Source of the DNA: Corynebacterium sp. TAE3-ERU12
GTDB lineage: Bacteria; Actinomycetota; Actinomycetes; Mycobacteriales; Mycobacteriaceae
Assembly (NCBI RefSeq): GCF_019209905.1
Contig: NZ_JAHUTM010000004.1
Coordinates: 62,001 to 126,000, forward strand
DNA length: 64,000 bases
Direction: 5' to 3'
Shown here: positions 41,906 through 53,609 of the stretch, piece after piece
Position numbering within the stretch: the first letter of the stretch is position 1
How the letters are laid out: each line of letters begins with the position of its first letter
Position numbers and translations under genes: made by a program
The notes under the pieces: generated by a model
What the model was told of the DNA's origin: nothing
What the model saw: only the letters and a program-made list of their open reading frames with translations
Database searches by the model: none

Positions 41906-42292
41906 TCAGTTGCGGCCAAGTAGCCGGTCGATCTGGCGACGCTCCCGCTTCGTGGGCCGGCCAGCACCACGATCCCGCACCGGCGGGGCGGCGTAGAGCT
42001 CGCGCGGCGGCGGCGCCGGAGTGCGGTCGATATAGCAGGTACGGGCCACCGGGGCGCCCACCCGCTTCTTTATTGTGCGCTGGACTTCCACCACAGTTTC
42101 CTTGTGATGCGCCCATACCCGCACCTCATCGCCCGGCGCGACAAGCTGGGCGGGTTTAACCGCGTGACCGTTGAGCTTCACGTGTCCACCACGGCACGCC
42201 TCGGCCGCTGCCGAACGCGTTTTCAGCAGGCGCACCGCCCACACCCACGCATCGATACGCACTGGGGTGGAGTCGTCGACGTCCTTAGCCAT
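41906..42292 (-). CDS. S4-domain RNA-binding protein (Hsp15/HslR-like)
   Basis: A basic 128-aa protein. The S4 domain is RIDAWVWAVRLLKTRSAAAEACRGGHVKLNGHAV at residues 12-45, as in heat-shock protein Hsp15, which in E. coli rescues stalled 50S subunits. The C-terminus is rich in Arg, Pro and Lys (RPTKRERRQIDRLL). It follows the 78-aa membrane gene by 7 bp in the same direction and is convergent with treY. Confidence 0.85.
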   Translation of the reverse strand: MAKDVDDSTPVRIDAWVWAVRLLKTRSAAAEACRGGHVKLNGHAVKPAQLVAPGDEVRVWAHHKETVVEVQRTIKKRVGAPVARTCYIDRTPAPPPRELYAAPPVRDRGAGRPTKRERRQIDRLLGRN

Positions 42293-42299
42293 AGCGTCG

Positions 42300-42536
42300 C
42301 TACTGCTGGTCGCGGTAGTTCACGATCTGCATGACCTTATAGGCGTTATACCCCGCCCCCACCAGACCGATGATGAGAAGGCAGAAAAACCAGGACCAGG
42401 AATCGGCCAGCAGGCCAATACCTACTGCGGCAACCACACCTCCACCACCGAATAGCGCGCCATTGCGGCTGTATGTACGCACCGCCTGCTTGCGCGCTTC
42501 GATTGGGTTAGCGGGGCGTCGCTGCAGATCACTCAT
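42300..42536 (-). CDS. 78-aa two-helix membrane protein
   Basis: Starts MSDLQRRPANPIEARKQAVR with a basic N-terminus, then two hydrophobic segments (residues 26-44 and 48-64) and a short YNAYKVMQIVNYRD tail. The ATG is preceded by AGGATGG. It is probably co-transcribed with the S4 gene 7 bp downstream. I do not recognise a family or function. Confidence 0.6.
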   Translation of the reverse strand: MSDLQRRPANPIEARKQAVRTYSRNGALFGGGGVVAAVGIGLLADSWSWFFCLLIIGLVGAGYNAYKVMQIVNYRDQQ

Positions 42537-42643
42537 AATTGACCATCCTAGACAGCCTTATGTGCCGGTGTACGTGGCATGTCGTTCACGGCAATACCGG
42601 ATCGGGCGCTCACTTAGCCCAAACGCAGTCTCTGTGTGAGCGT

Positions 42644-43291
42644 TTATCGGCGCGGCGACTCGTACCACACCTCACCAGCAGCAACAGTGGTCAGCTCGCC
42701 ATGTGACTGCGACTGCAAAAATCCCTCAAGTTTCTCTTCATCGCCCGGGGCCACCGCAATCCGGTGCGTCACCTGCTGGTGCCATTGGGTATCCACAACC
42801 TCAAAACCACCGGCGCGCAACTCCGCCTCAATCCGGCCCGCATCAGCAATATCAACACTGACCTCACGCAACTCCCACCGCCGGCGCTGGTGCACCTCAA
42901 CCTTGGCCAACGCCTCGGACACAGCGTCGGAATACGCACGCACCAATCCCCCAGTGCCCAGCTTCACCCCACCGAAATAGCGCACCACAACAGCGGCGAT
43001 ATTGGTCATCCCAGAACCAGCCAACACATCCAACATCGGCCGGCCAGCTGTTCCCGACGGCTCACCGTCATCACTGGAGCGCTCCACCCGATTCGCCCCA
43101 GGCACCTGGTGAATATAGGCACTGCAATGGTGCCGGGCATCAGGAAAATCCGCCTTAGCGGTATCAATGAGCTCCCGGGCGGAGTGTTCATCGTCGGCAC
43201 GCCCAATAAAAGTGATGAAGCGGGAACGTTTAATTTCAAGCTCACCGGTAACCAAGGTACCGGCGGCGGGAACAAGCAACGCTTCACTCAT
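42644..43291 (-). CDS. YigZ/IMPACT-family protein
   Basis: A 215-aa protein with the UPF0029 domain: IKRSRFITFIGRADDEHSARELI, HHCSAYIHQVP, SSDDGEPSGTAGRPML and VVVRYFGGVKLGTGGLVRAYSDA. The C-terminal half is the DUF1949 domain. Bacterial members are thought to bind nucleic acid or ribosomes; the exact role is unclear. It is divergent from treZ, and the start codons are 62 bp apart. Confidence 0.88.
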   Translation of the reverse strand: MSEALLVPAAGTLVTGELEIKRSRFITFIGRADDEHSARELIDTAKADFPDARHHCSAYIHQVPGANRVERSSDDGEPSGTAGRPMLDVLAGSGMTNIAAVVVRYFGGVKLGTGGLVRAYSDAVSEALAKVEVHQRRRWELREVSVDIADAGRIEAELRAGGFEVVDTQWHQQVTHRIAVAPGDEEKLEGFLQSQSHGELTTVAAGEVWYESPRR

Positions 43292-43340
43292 AACCCCCAT
43301 TGTCCGCTATTTCGGTACGCAGTATCCAGGTGAACCGGGT

Positions 43341-43346
43341 TACTAT
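43341..43346 (+). promoter_or_regulatory. -10 box (TACTAT) of leaderless treZ
   Basis: TACTAT ends 7 nt before the treZ ATG at 43354 with no ribosome site, the same geometry as at bioQ, hisH and ansA in this window. Confidence 0.55.
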
Positions 43347-43353
43347 CAGCGCC

Positions 43354-45180
43354 ATGACGAATTACCGAGTCTGGGCACCGTACGCAGCAGAGGCCGAACT
43401 GGTCCTGGGTAGCAAAGACGAACCCAAGTACATCCCCATGAGTGCCGACCCGGCAGCCCCCGGCTGGTTCGAAGCCGACCGCGAACGCTCCACCGGTGAG
43501 CGCTACGCGTTCCGCCTCCGCGCCACCGACGGCCACGGCGCCCCGGAAGACAACGACGCCAACACCCCCGGCGACTGGACCATCCCCCTGCCCGACCCGC
43601 GCAGCCAACGCCAGCCCGACGGCCCACACGGCTTCTCCGAAGTCGTCGACCTCGCCTCCTACGACTGGACCGACGGCGACTGGACCGGACGTATCCTCCC
43701 CGGCGGACTCATCTACGAGATGCACGTCGGCACGTTCAGCGCCTCCGGCGACTTCACCGGCGTCGAAGAACACCTCGACCACCTCGTCGACCTCGGCGTG
43801 ACCCACCTGGAAATCATGCCAATCAACCCCTTCGGCGGCGACCGCAACTGGGGCTACGACGGTGTCGGCTGGCACGCAGTACACGAAGGCTACGGCGGCC
43901 CGGCCGGCCTGCAGCGCCTCGTCGACGCCTGCCACCGCCGCGGCCTGGCCGTAGTGCTTGACGTGGTCTACAACCACTTCGGTCCCGACGGCAACTACGT
44001 CGGCTTCTTCGGCCCCTACACCTCCGGCGGCAACACCGGCTGGGGCGAGGTCGTCAACCTCACCGGCGATGACTCCGACGAGGTGCGCGCCTATATTCTC
44101 GACGCAGTACGCCAATGGTTTGTCGACTACCACATCGACGGACTGCGCCTGGATGCCGTACACGCCCTGCATGACGAGGGCGCATTCCACATCCTCGAAC
44201 AAATGCAGGTGCTGGCCGACACTATCGCCGCCCGCACCGGCATTCCGCGCACCCTCATCGCCGAGTCCGACCAGAACGACCCGCGCCTCACCCGCGCCCG
44301 CGCCGCCGGCGGTTTCGGCCTTGCCGCCCAGTGGGACGACGACGTCCACCACGCCCTGCACACCCTGGTCTCCGGCGAAGACCACGCCTACTACGCCGAC
44401 TTCGGCACCGTCGACGTCCTCGCCGAAACCCTGACCCGCGCCTTCTGGCACGCCGGGCGGATGTCGACCTTCCGTGGCCGCCACCACGGCCGCCAGCTGG
44501 ATACCTCGGTCACACCGCTGTCCAGTTTCGTCACCTACACCACCACCCACGACCAGACCGGCAACCGCGCTATCGGCGACCGCCCGTCAATGAATCTCAC
44601 TCCGGCCCAGCAGGCGCTGAAAGCCGCGGTCATCGCTTGTTCGCCGTTTACGCCGATGCTGTTCCAGGGTGAGGAGTGGGGCGCGTCCACCCCGTTCGCG
44701 TTCTTCTGCTCCCACGAGTCTGACCTGCTGCAACGACTGACCCGCGAAGGCCGTATGCGCGAGTTCGCCCGCTCCGGGTGGAACCCCGATGAGGTCGCCG
44801 ATCCTTCGGCAGTGGAGACCTTCGATGGCTCCAAACTGAAGTGGGACGAGCGTGCCGACGCTGACCACGCCAGGCTTCTAGATGCTTACCGTGCACTATT
44901 TGGCCTGCGCAAGACCCGTACGGTGCTGCGCGACCCGTGGGCGGCCTCAGTGGAGACCGATATCGACCCGGACGGCCGGTGGTTGACGCTGACCCGGACC
45001 ACTCCGGTGGAAAGCGGTGCCGACGACCGTGTTGTGCTGGTTGCGAATTTCTCCGATTCGCCCGTGACCGTGCCCGGTGCTGGCGACTTGGAGCTACTGC
45101 ATACCTACGACGATGCCCCAGCCGCCCTCGGCGATGGCGTCATCGACCTGCCGGCCTGGGGTTACGCCATCCTCGGCTAG
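43354..45180 (+). CDS. treZ: Maltooligosyltrehalose trehalohydrolase
   Basis: Releases trehalose from the TreY product. It is 608 aa. The N-terminal carbohydrate-binding fold begins MTNYRVWAPYAAEAELVLG. The GH13 barrel shows YEMHVGTFSASGDF, DVVYNHFGPDGNY, GLRLDAVHALHDEGA with the nucleophile, LIAESDQNDPRL with the acid, and TYTTTHDQTGNRA with the third acid; LFQGEEWGASTPF is typical of TreZ. The gene is leaderless by sequence. A repeat-rich non-coding patch follows it. Confidence 0.95.
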   Translation: MTNYRVWAPYAAEAELVLGSKDEPKYIPMSADPAAPGWFEADRERSTGERYAFRLRATDGHGAPEDNDANTPGDWTIPLPDPRSQRQPDGPHGFSEVVDLASYDWTDGDWTGRILPGGLIYEMHVGTFSASGDFTGVEEHLDHLVDLGVTHLEIMPINPFGGDRNWGYDGVGWHAVHEGYGGPAGLQRLVDACHRRGLAVVLDVVYNHFGPDGNYVGFFGPYTSGGNTGWGEVVNLTGDDSDEVRAYILDAVRQWFVDYHIDGLRLDAVHALHDEGAFHILEQMQVLADTIAARTGIPRTLIAESDQNDPRLTRARAAGGFGLAAQWDDDVHHALHTLVSGEDHAYYADFGTVDVLAETLTRAFWHAGRMSTFRGRHHGRQLDTSVTPLSSFVTYTTTHDQTGNRAIGDRPSMNLTPAQQALKAAVIACSPFTPMLFQGEEWGASTPFAFFCSHESDLLQRLTREGRMREFARSGWNPDEVADPSAVETFDGSKLKWDERADADHARLLDAYRALFGLRKTRTVLRDPWAASVETDIDPDGRWLTLTRTTPVESGADDRVVLVANFSDSPVTVPGAGDLELLHTYDDAPAALGDGVIDLPAWGYAILG

Positions 45181-45191
45181 TCTTCCCTCGC

Positions 45192-45246
45192 CTTGGGTGG
45201 CGCTTGGGCGCCGCTTGGGTGCTGCTTGGGCGACCCCTGGGTGCAA
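45192..45246. repeat. Five tandem copies of an 11-bp repeat
   Basis: Units of the form CTTGGGYGNNG repeat head to tail from just after the treZ stop: CTTGGGTGGCG, CTTGGGCGCCG, CTTGGGTGCTG, CTTGGGCGACC, CCTGGGTGCAA. The last copy is decayed. Confidence 0.75.
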
Positions 45247-45310
45247 ATCCGTACCAAAGACGCAGATCCGTGCGAACTTTCGTACGGATCTGCGCAATCG
45301 GTACGGATCT
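45245..45310. repeat. Long hairpin repeat, copy A
   Basis: Inner arms CGCAGATCCGTGCGAA and TTCGTACGGATCTGCG pair at 15 of 16 positions around a 2-nt loop. Outer arms AAATCCGTACC and GGTACGGATCT pair at 10 of 11 positions. The same sequence occurs again as copy B at 45511-45576. Confidence 0.8.
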
Positions 45311-45510
45311 GCGGTGTGAGACTTCGTCCGGTGAGGAGACAGCACGGCCGCCGGAGAGGTGCAATGCGCCTTCACACAGGCATGGCCATTTTCGCGACCC
45401 ATTTGCCTTCGAGGCGTTCGGCATTAGCTGACTACCGTCGACGGCCAGTGGTGCAGGACTCACCCGAGTTGCTCGACACCGGGTGATGCCCGTGCGGCGC
45501 CTACTGCGCC
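45311..45510. other. 200-bp spacer between the two hairpin repeats
   Basis: No convincing gene on either strand: frames here are short and Arg/Pro-rich. It lies between the two hairpin copies in the convergent gap between treZ and the exporter gene. I see no transposase motif or target-site duplication. Confidence 0.5.
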
Positions 45511-45576
45511 AGATCCGTACGAATTGCGCAGATCCGTGCAAACTTTCGTACGGATCTGCGCAATTCGTACGGATCT
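45511..45576. repeat. Long hairpin repeat, copy B (33-bp arms)
   Basis: Left arm 45511-45543 and right arm 45544-45576 are reverse complements at 30 of 33 positions, with the three mismatches at the centre. The arms begin AGATCCGTACGAATTGCGCA. The inner part is nearly identical to copy A. It could fold into a very stable hairpin on either strand; no U-run follows. Confidence 0.85.
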
Positions 45577-45618
45577 ATTCCCGCACCTCGAGCCGAGCCG
45601 AGCCCCAAGCCCGCGCCG

Positions 45619-47190
45619 CTACTCGCTCACGGTCACATCAGCCACACGCATTTTCGGAATCCACTTCCGCACCAAAGCCAAGGTGGCGAAGGTGAATACC
45701 ACCGCAAAGATGGCGGTGAGCTCCATACCGGTCAGGAATGCCGAGTCAGCCAGGGCGATGAGCCTACTGGCCTCATCGGCCGGCAGGCTCTCTGCGACAG
45801 CGTGCGCCACATTGACATCTCCGGCAGCCCCGGCGGCGTCTTCGCCGACGAAGCCGAGGTCTTCCGCGCCCATCAGGTGCGTGTAGGTGCCGACCAGTAC
45901 TGAGCCCATCATGGCGATACCGAAGGCGCCGCCGAGCTCATAGCCGGTCTCCGACATCGCAGAAGCAGCGCCGGAGCGGTCCGGCGGGGCTGCACCAAGG
46001 ATGATGGTGTTGGCGATCGGGTCGATGAGGCCGATGCCCAAGCCCAGGATGACGAATGAGGCCATCCACCACCCCACTGCTGCATCACCGGTGGACAGGC
46101 TCGGCACGATTTGGGACGCCGCGATCACTTGCATGACCAGGCCTGCCGCAACGGTGAGCAGGGAGACAGTCAGCAGCCAGCGCACCTCAAGTTTTTCTAG
46201 TAGTCGGCCGGTCACCACAGACACCACCACGGTGGTCAGCATTCCCGGGACCAGGATTAAGCCGGCGTCGATGGGGCTTAGTCCCAGCACAATCTGCAGG
46301 TACTGGGATATATAGAGCATCACGCCGAGCAGGATGAACATCGACGCGGTAGCGACCAAGACGGCGGCGCTGAATGGGCGGCTGCGCAGCAAGTCGAGGT
46401 CAATAAGCGGACTATCTGCGGTGCTCAGGTGTCGTTTGAGCAACCAGGCCATCGCTACGGCGAATAGGAGCAGTGCCAGCGGCAACCACCATGGCGTATC
46501 GGTGGTGAGCGCCTTGACCGCACCGATGGTGGCGAACAGCAGCACAATGGACAGTCCCGCACCGGGAAGGTCGAATGCGCCGGGGTTTTTCGCCCGGGAT
46601 TCTGGCAATAGCAACAGTCCCAGTGCCACGATCAGTCCGACGACGGGCAGGTTAATCAGGAATACCGCTCCCCAGCCGAAATGCTCGAGCAGGAAGCCGC
46701 CGAGCAGTGGGCCAACAGTCGCGCCGAGGGCATACATGGCCACCCAGGTCGACACTGCCCGTCCGAGCTCATCGGGGTCGGTGAACATATATTTGATGAG
46801 CGAAAGCGTCGACGGCATCAGCGTCGCACCACCCACGCCTTGCAGCGCGCGAGCGATGATGAGCATAAGTGGCGACGTGGATAGGGCCGCCATCAGTGAG
46901 GCCGCGGCGAAGAATATGGAGCCGAGAAGCAGCAACCGCCGTCGGCCGATCCGGTCGCCTAATGTGCCCATGCTGATGAGCAGGCAGGCGATCACCATGC
47001 CGTAGACATCGACAATCCAGAGTAGTTCCGTGCCGGTGGGGCGAAGGTCCGCCCCGATGGCAGGAAGGGTGAGGTTGAGGACCGTCATATCGATGGCCAG
47101 CAACATCACGGCCAGCGATAACACCGCTAGACAGGCCCACCGCCGGGCCTTCGATACCGGGGATTCCGGGAAAGACTGAGAACCGCTCAT
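45619..47190 (-). CDS. MFS multidrug exporter, DHA2 (14-helix) family
   Basis: A 523-aa drug:H+ antiporter of the EmrB/QacA type with 14 predicted helices. Marks: LNLTLPAIGADLRPTGTELLWIVDVYG after helix 1, GTLGDRIGRRRLLLLG (motif A), ALQGVGGATLMPSTLSLI (motif B region) and YALGATVGPLLGGFLLEHFGW (motif C). ATG at 47190 is preferred over a GTG at 47226 that lies within a palindrome. No regulator gene is adjacent. The substrate cannot be told from sequence. Confidence 0.88.
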   Translation of the reverse strand: MSGSQSFPESPVSKARRWACLAVLSLAVMLLAIDMTVLNLTLPAIGADLRPTGTELLWIVDVYGMVIACLLISMGTLGDRIGRRRLLLLGSIFFAAASLMAALSTSPLMLIIARALQGVGGATLMPSTLSLIKYMFTDPDELGRAVSTWVAMYALGATVGPLLGGFLLEHFGWGAVFLINLPVVGLIVALGLLLLPESRAKNPGAFDLPGAGLSIVLLFATIGAVKALTTDTPWWLPLALLLFAVAMAWLLKRHLSTADSPLIDLDLLRSRPFSAAVLVATASMFILLGVMLYISQYLQIVLGLSPIDAGLILVPGMLTTVVVSVVTGRLLEKLEVRWLLTVSLLTVAAGLVMQVIAASQIVPSLSTGDAAVGWWMASFVILGLGIGLIDPIANTIILGAAPPDRSGAASAMSETGYELGGAFGIAMMGSVLVGTYTHLMGAEDLGFVGEDAAGAAGDVNVAHAVAESLPADEASRLIALADSAFLTGMELTAIFAVVFTFATLALVRKWIPKMRVADVTVSE

Positions 47191-47207
47191 GGCCGTCAGG
47201 CTACCTA

Positions 47208-47225
47208 TGAATTTTCTGTAATTCA
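47208..47225. promoter_or_regulatory. Palindrome before the DHA2 exporter
   Basis: TGAATT-TTCTGT-AATTCA, an 18-bp element with perfect 6-bp arms, 18 bp upstream of the exporter ATG. The size and place suit a TetR- or MarR-type operator, but no cognate regulator gene is nearby. Confidence 0.4.
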
Positions 47226-47335
47226 CAGCGGGGTTCAGTCGGACGAAAAACCGGCGCTGGGCGTACGTAAATTCGGCGTGCCGACGGTTTGTTCAGGGCC
47301 CCGTCAGCACGATGGACACGGCTGAAGGCGCAGTT

Positions 47336-48640
47336 TTAGGTCAGGAATTCGTACTCTGGGGTGCCCGGCTCGAGACGTCGGCAGTTCAGTGGTGATGCGT
47401 CCATGCGTTCAATGAGCGGCCCGAGGTCGGAGGCGCGGCGTAGTTCCAAGCCGACCAGTGCGGCGCCGGTTTCACGGTTATTGCGCTTGAGGTACTCGAA
47501 GAGCGCAATATCGTCGTCGGGGCCCAACACGTCGGATAGGAACGTGCGCAACTGGCCCGGCTTCTGCGGAAAGTTCACCAGGAAGTAGTGCTTGAGGCCG
47601 CGGTACACCAGGGAGCGTTCCATGATTTCGGCGTAGCGCAGCACGTCATTATTGCCGCCGGTGATAATGCACACCACGACCTCGCCGGGCTGGAGGTCCA
47701 GGTCATCCAGGGCCGCCACTGACACCGCACCGGCCGGCTCGGCGATAATGCCCTCGTTTTGGTACAGGTCCAGCTGTGCGACGCACACCGCACCTTCGGG
47801 CACAGTGCTGATATCAAGACGCTCACTGTTGTTCACGGCGGTCTCGTAGGGCAGGGTGCCGACGCGTTTGACTGCGGCGCCGTCGACGAACGGGTCAACT
47901 TCGTCGAGGGTGATCGGCTCACCGGCTTCCAGCGCTGCGGTAAGACAGGGCGCCCCGGCGGGTTCAATGCCGCAAATCTTGGTGTGCGGCGACATGTCCG
48001 CAAGGTAGCTGGTCACACCGGAGAGCAGCCCACCGCCGCCGACGGGGACGCATAACCGGTCCGGGGTGAGCCCTTGCATGGAAAGCTGCGCGACGATTTC
48101 GGCGGCCACGGTGCCCTGGCCAGCGATGGTGTTGAAGGAGTCGAAGGGTTCGACGATGGTGGCGCCGGTTTCAGCGGCGTCGGCGCGGGCAGCTGCGGAG
48201 GCTTCGTCGAAGCTGTTGCCGACGACAATGATTTCGATGGCGTCGCGGCCGTGGTAGGCAATGCGGTCGCGCTTCTGTTTCGGGGTCTGGTTGGGCACAT
48301 AGATACGGCCCTGGATACCGAGGGTGCGGCAGGCGTAGGCCACGCCCTGGGCGTGGTTGCCGGCGGAGGCGGCGACAACGCCGGCGGCGCGTTCAGCTTC
48401 GCCCAGCTGCACAATGGCGTTATAGGCACCGCGGATCTTGTACGAGCGCACGTCTTGGAGGTCTTCGCGTTTAAGGAAGACCTGGGCGCCGGTGGCCTCA
48501 GATAACCGGCCACAGAATTGCAGCGGAGTGGCTGCAATCACCGAGGAAATTCGGGCCTGTGCGGCCTGAATATCAACAGCATGCGGAAGCCTTCCGTGGC
48601 TGGCTGCGTTCGGTGCACTGTGGGAGACGGTTTCTGTCAT
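47336..48640 (-). CDS. ilvA: Threonine ammonia-lyase (biosynthetic)
   Basis: PLP enzyme making 2-oxobutyrate from threonine, first step to isoleucine. It is 434 aa. KREDLQDVRSYKIRGAYNAI near residue 55 holds the PLP lysine, ASAGNHAQGVAYA and VGGGGLLSG bind substrate and phosphate. One C-terminal ACT-like domain (HYFLVNFPQKPGQLRTFLSDVLG) mediates isoleucine feedback, as in C. glutamicum IlvA. The ATG at 48640 has no ribosome site; TAACGT lies 8 nt upstream (minus strand 48654 to 48649), so it may be leaderless. Confidence 0.95.
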   Translation of the reverse strand: MTETVSHSAPNAASHGRLPHAVDIQAAQARISSVIAATPLQFCGRLSEATGAQVFLKREDLQDVRSYKIRGAYNAIVQLGEAERAAGVVAASAGNHAQGVAYACRTLGIQGRIYVPNQTPKQKRDRIAYHGRDAIEIIVVGNSFDEASAAARADAAETGATIVEPFDSFNTIAGQGTVAAEIVAQLSMQGLTPDRLCVPVGGGGLLSGVTSYLADMSPHTKICGIEPAGAPCLTAALEAGEPITLDEVDPFVDGAAVKRVGTLPYETAVNNSERLDISTVPEGAVCVAQLDLYQNEGIIAEPAGAVSVAALDDLDLQPGEVVVCIITGGNNDVLRYAEIMERSLVYRGLKHYFLVNFPQKPGQLRTFLSDVLGPDDDIALFEYLKRNNRETGAALVGLELRRASDLGPLIERMDASPLNCRRLEPGTPEYEFLT

Positions 48641-48664
48641 GGATCGTTACGTTACCAGCGTGAT

Positions 48665-52231
<3,567 letters not shown>

Positions 52232-52239
52232 GACGCCGA

Positions 52240-52245
52240 ATTGTA
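52240..52245 (-). promoter_or_regulatory. -10 box (TACAAT) upstream of dnaE
   Basis: On the minus strand TACAAT ends 8 nt before the dnaE ATG at 52231. It lies inside the alternative longer frame, which argues for the shorter protein. Confidence 0.4.
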
Positions 52246-52394
52246 GGCGGCGGTTGGACATGAACCGATCCGTGTTCGAACACCGCTGCATCCGCCCCGG
52301 TCGCCCCGCTGCGAAACACCCCCGAAGGGTGAACACCACAACCAGCAGCAGTGGTTTTTCGCCCGATGCGCCGACAGCGCACCGCCATACTGGT

Positions 52395-52400
52395 TAGATT
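52395..52400 (+). promoter_or_regulatory. -10 box (TAGATT) of leaderless PLP-enzyme gene
   Basis: TAGATT ends 6 nt before the ATG at 52407, with no ribosome site. Confidence 0.5.
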
Positions 52401-52406
52401 CGCAAC

Positions 52407-53609
52407 ATGAACGTTTCCCCCGTGCCTGATGATGTTCGCATGGCCGTCGCAGGTGAGCGCCTCCCCGCGCTGGTAGTCGACCGGGACCGAGTCGACGCGA
52501 ATTGCACCGACCTGCGGGCCCGGGCAAATGGCACCACCATCCGTGTTGCCTCAAAGTCACTGCGAATCCCCGAACTGATCCGATACGTGCTGGATAAGCC
52601 AGGTTTTTCCGGCGTACTTGGCTACACCCTCGCCGAAGCCCTCGACCTATTCGACGCAGGTATCAGCGACGATATTGTGGTCGCCTACCCCACCACTGAT
52701 CGAGTAGCGCTGGAACAACTAGCCAGCAATGCGCAGGCCCGCGCCGCCATCACGATCATGATCGATTGCGTCGAGCACCTCGACTTCCTCACCGCAGCAC
52801 TATCCCCATATCTGCCCGACGGCGCCCGGGTGCGGGTCTGCCTCGATGTAGATGCCTCATGGAAGCCGCTGCCCGGGGTCCATATCGGCACCCACCGCTC
52901 CCCGACGCACTCGCCGCAGGCCGCCGCCGAACTCGCCACAGCGGCCGCCAATACGCCCTTATTCACCGTGGTCGGAATCATGATGTACGAGGGGCATATC
53001 GCAGGTGTTGGCGATAACACCGGCGATCTGCGCCAGTACGGGGTCCGCATCATGCAGGCGCTGTCCAAGCGCGAACTGGCCAAGCGCCGCAAAAAAGTTG
53101 TCGCCGCGGTGGAAAAGGCCGTCGGCAAGCTGGAGTTTGTCAACGGGGGCGGCACCGGTTCGCTGGAATCGACCTGCGCGGAAGAAGCTGTCACCGAAGC
53201 AGCCGCCGGCTCCGGCATCGTTGGGCCACTGCTTTTCGACTTTTACCGGCATTTCCAGCCCACTCCGGCCGAGTGGTTCGTGCTTCCGGTGGTGCGTCGC
53301 CCCAGTGATGGCATAGCCACTGCCGCTGGTGGGGGGCGGATCGCGTCGGGCCCGGCGGGCGCCGAACGGCTACCGCAACCGGTCTACCCGGAAGGTTTGA
53401 GCTATATCGCCGATGAGGGCCCCGGTGAGGTCCAGACCCCACTGGCAGGTGAGCAGGCACAGTCGCTGCGCATCGGAGACCCGGTGTGGATGCGGCACGC
53501 AAAGGCCGGCGAACCCGCCGAGCACGCTAATGAAGCCGTCATCGTTTCTGGCGGGGAGATCATCGATCGGTGGGCCACCTACCGAGGTAATGGAAGGATG
53601 TACGCATGA
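52407..53609 (+). CDS. Fold-III PLP enzyme (alanine racemase N-terminal / D-threonine aldolase-like)
   Basis: A 400-aa protein of the amino-acid deaminase/aldolase group. LPALVVDRDRVDANC begins the barrel, RVASKSLRIPELI holds the PLP lysine near residue 52, VCLDVDASWKPLPG and VVGIMMYEGHIAGVGDN follow, and EFVNGGGTGSLEST binds the PLP phosphate. The C-terminal LRIGDPVWMRHAKAGEPAEHANE is the beta domain with metal-ligand-like His and Cys positions. The stop overlaps the next gene by 4 bp (ATGA), so it is translated together with the lactone oxidase. The true substrate is unknown. Confidence 0.82.
   Translation: MNVSPVPDDVRMAVAGERLPALVVDRDRVDANCTDLRARANGTTIRVASKSLRIPELIRYVLDKPGFSGVLGYTLAEALDLFDAGISDDIVVAYPTTDRVALEQLASNAQARAAITIMIDCVEHLDFLTAALSPYLPDGARVRVCLDVDASWKPLPGVHIGTHRSPTHSPQAAAELATAAANTPLFTVVGIMMYEGHIAGVGDNTGDLRQYGVRIMQALSKRELAKRRKKVVAAVEKAVGKLEFVNGGGTGSLESTCAEEAVTEAAAGSGIVGPLLFDFYRHFQPTPAEWFVLPVVRRPSDGIATAAGGGRIASGPAGAERLPQPVYPEGLSYIADEGPGEVQTPLAGEQAQSLRIGDPVWMRHAKAGEPAEHANEAVIVSGGEIIDRWATYRGNGRMYA

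Noticed and set aside
43288..44550. 420-codon minus-strand frame opposite treZ, rich in Gly, Val and Glu
   Set aside because: Low-complexity mirror of the treZ GH13 domain.
45245..45576. Possible CRISPR array from repeated palindromic motifs
   Set aside because: Only two copies, of unequal arms and about 200 bp apart, with no regular spacers and no cas genes in the window.
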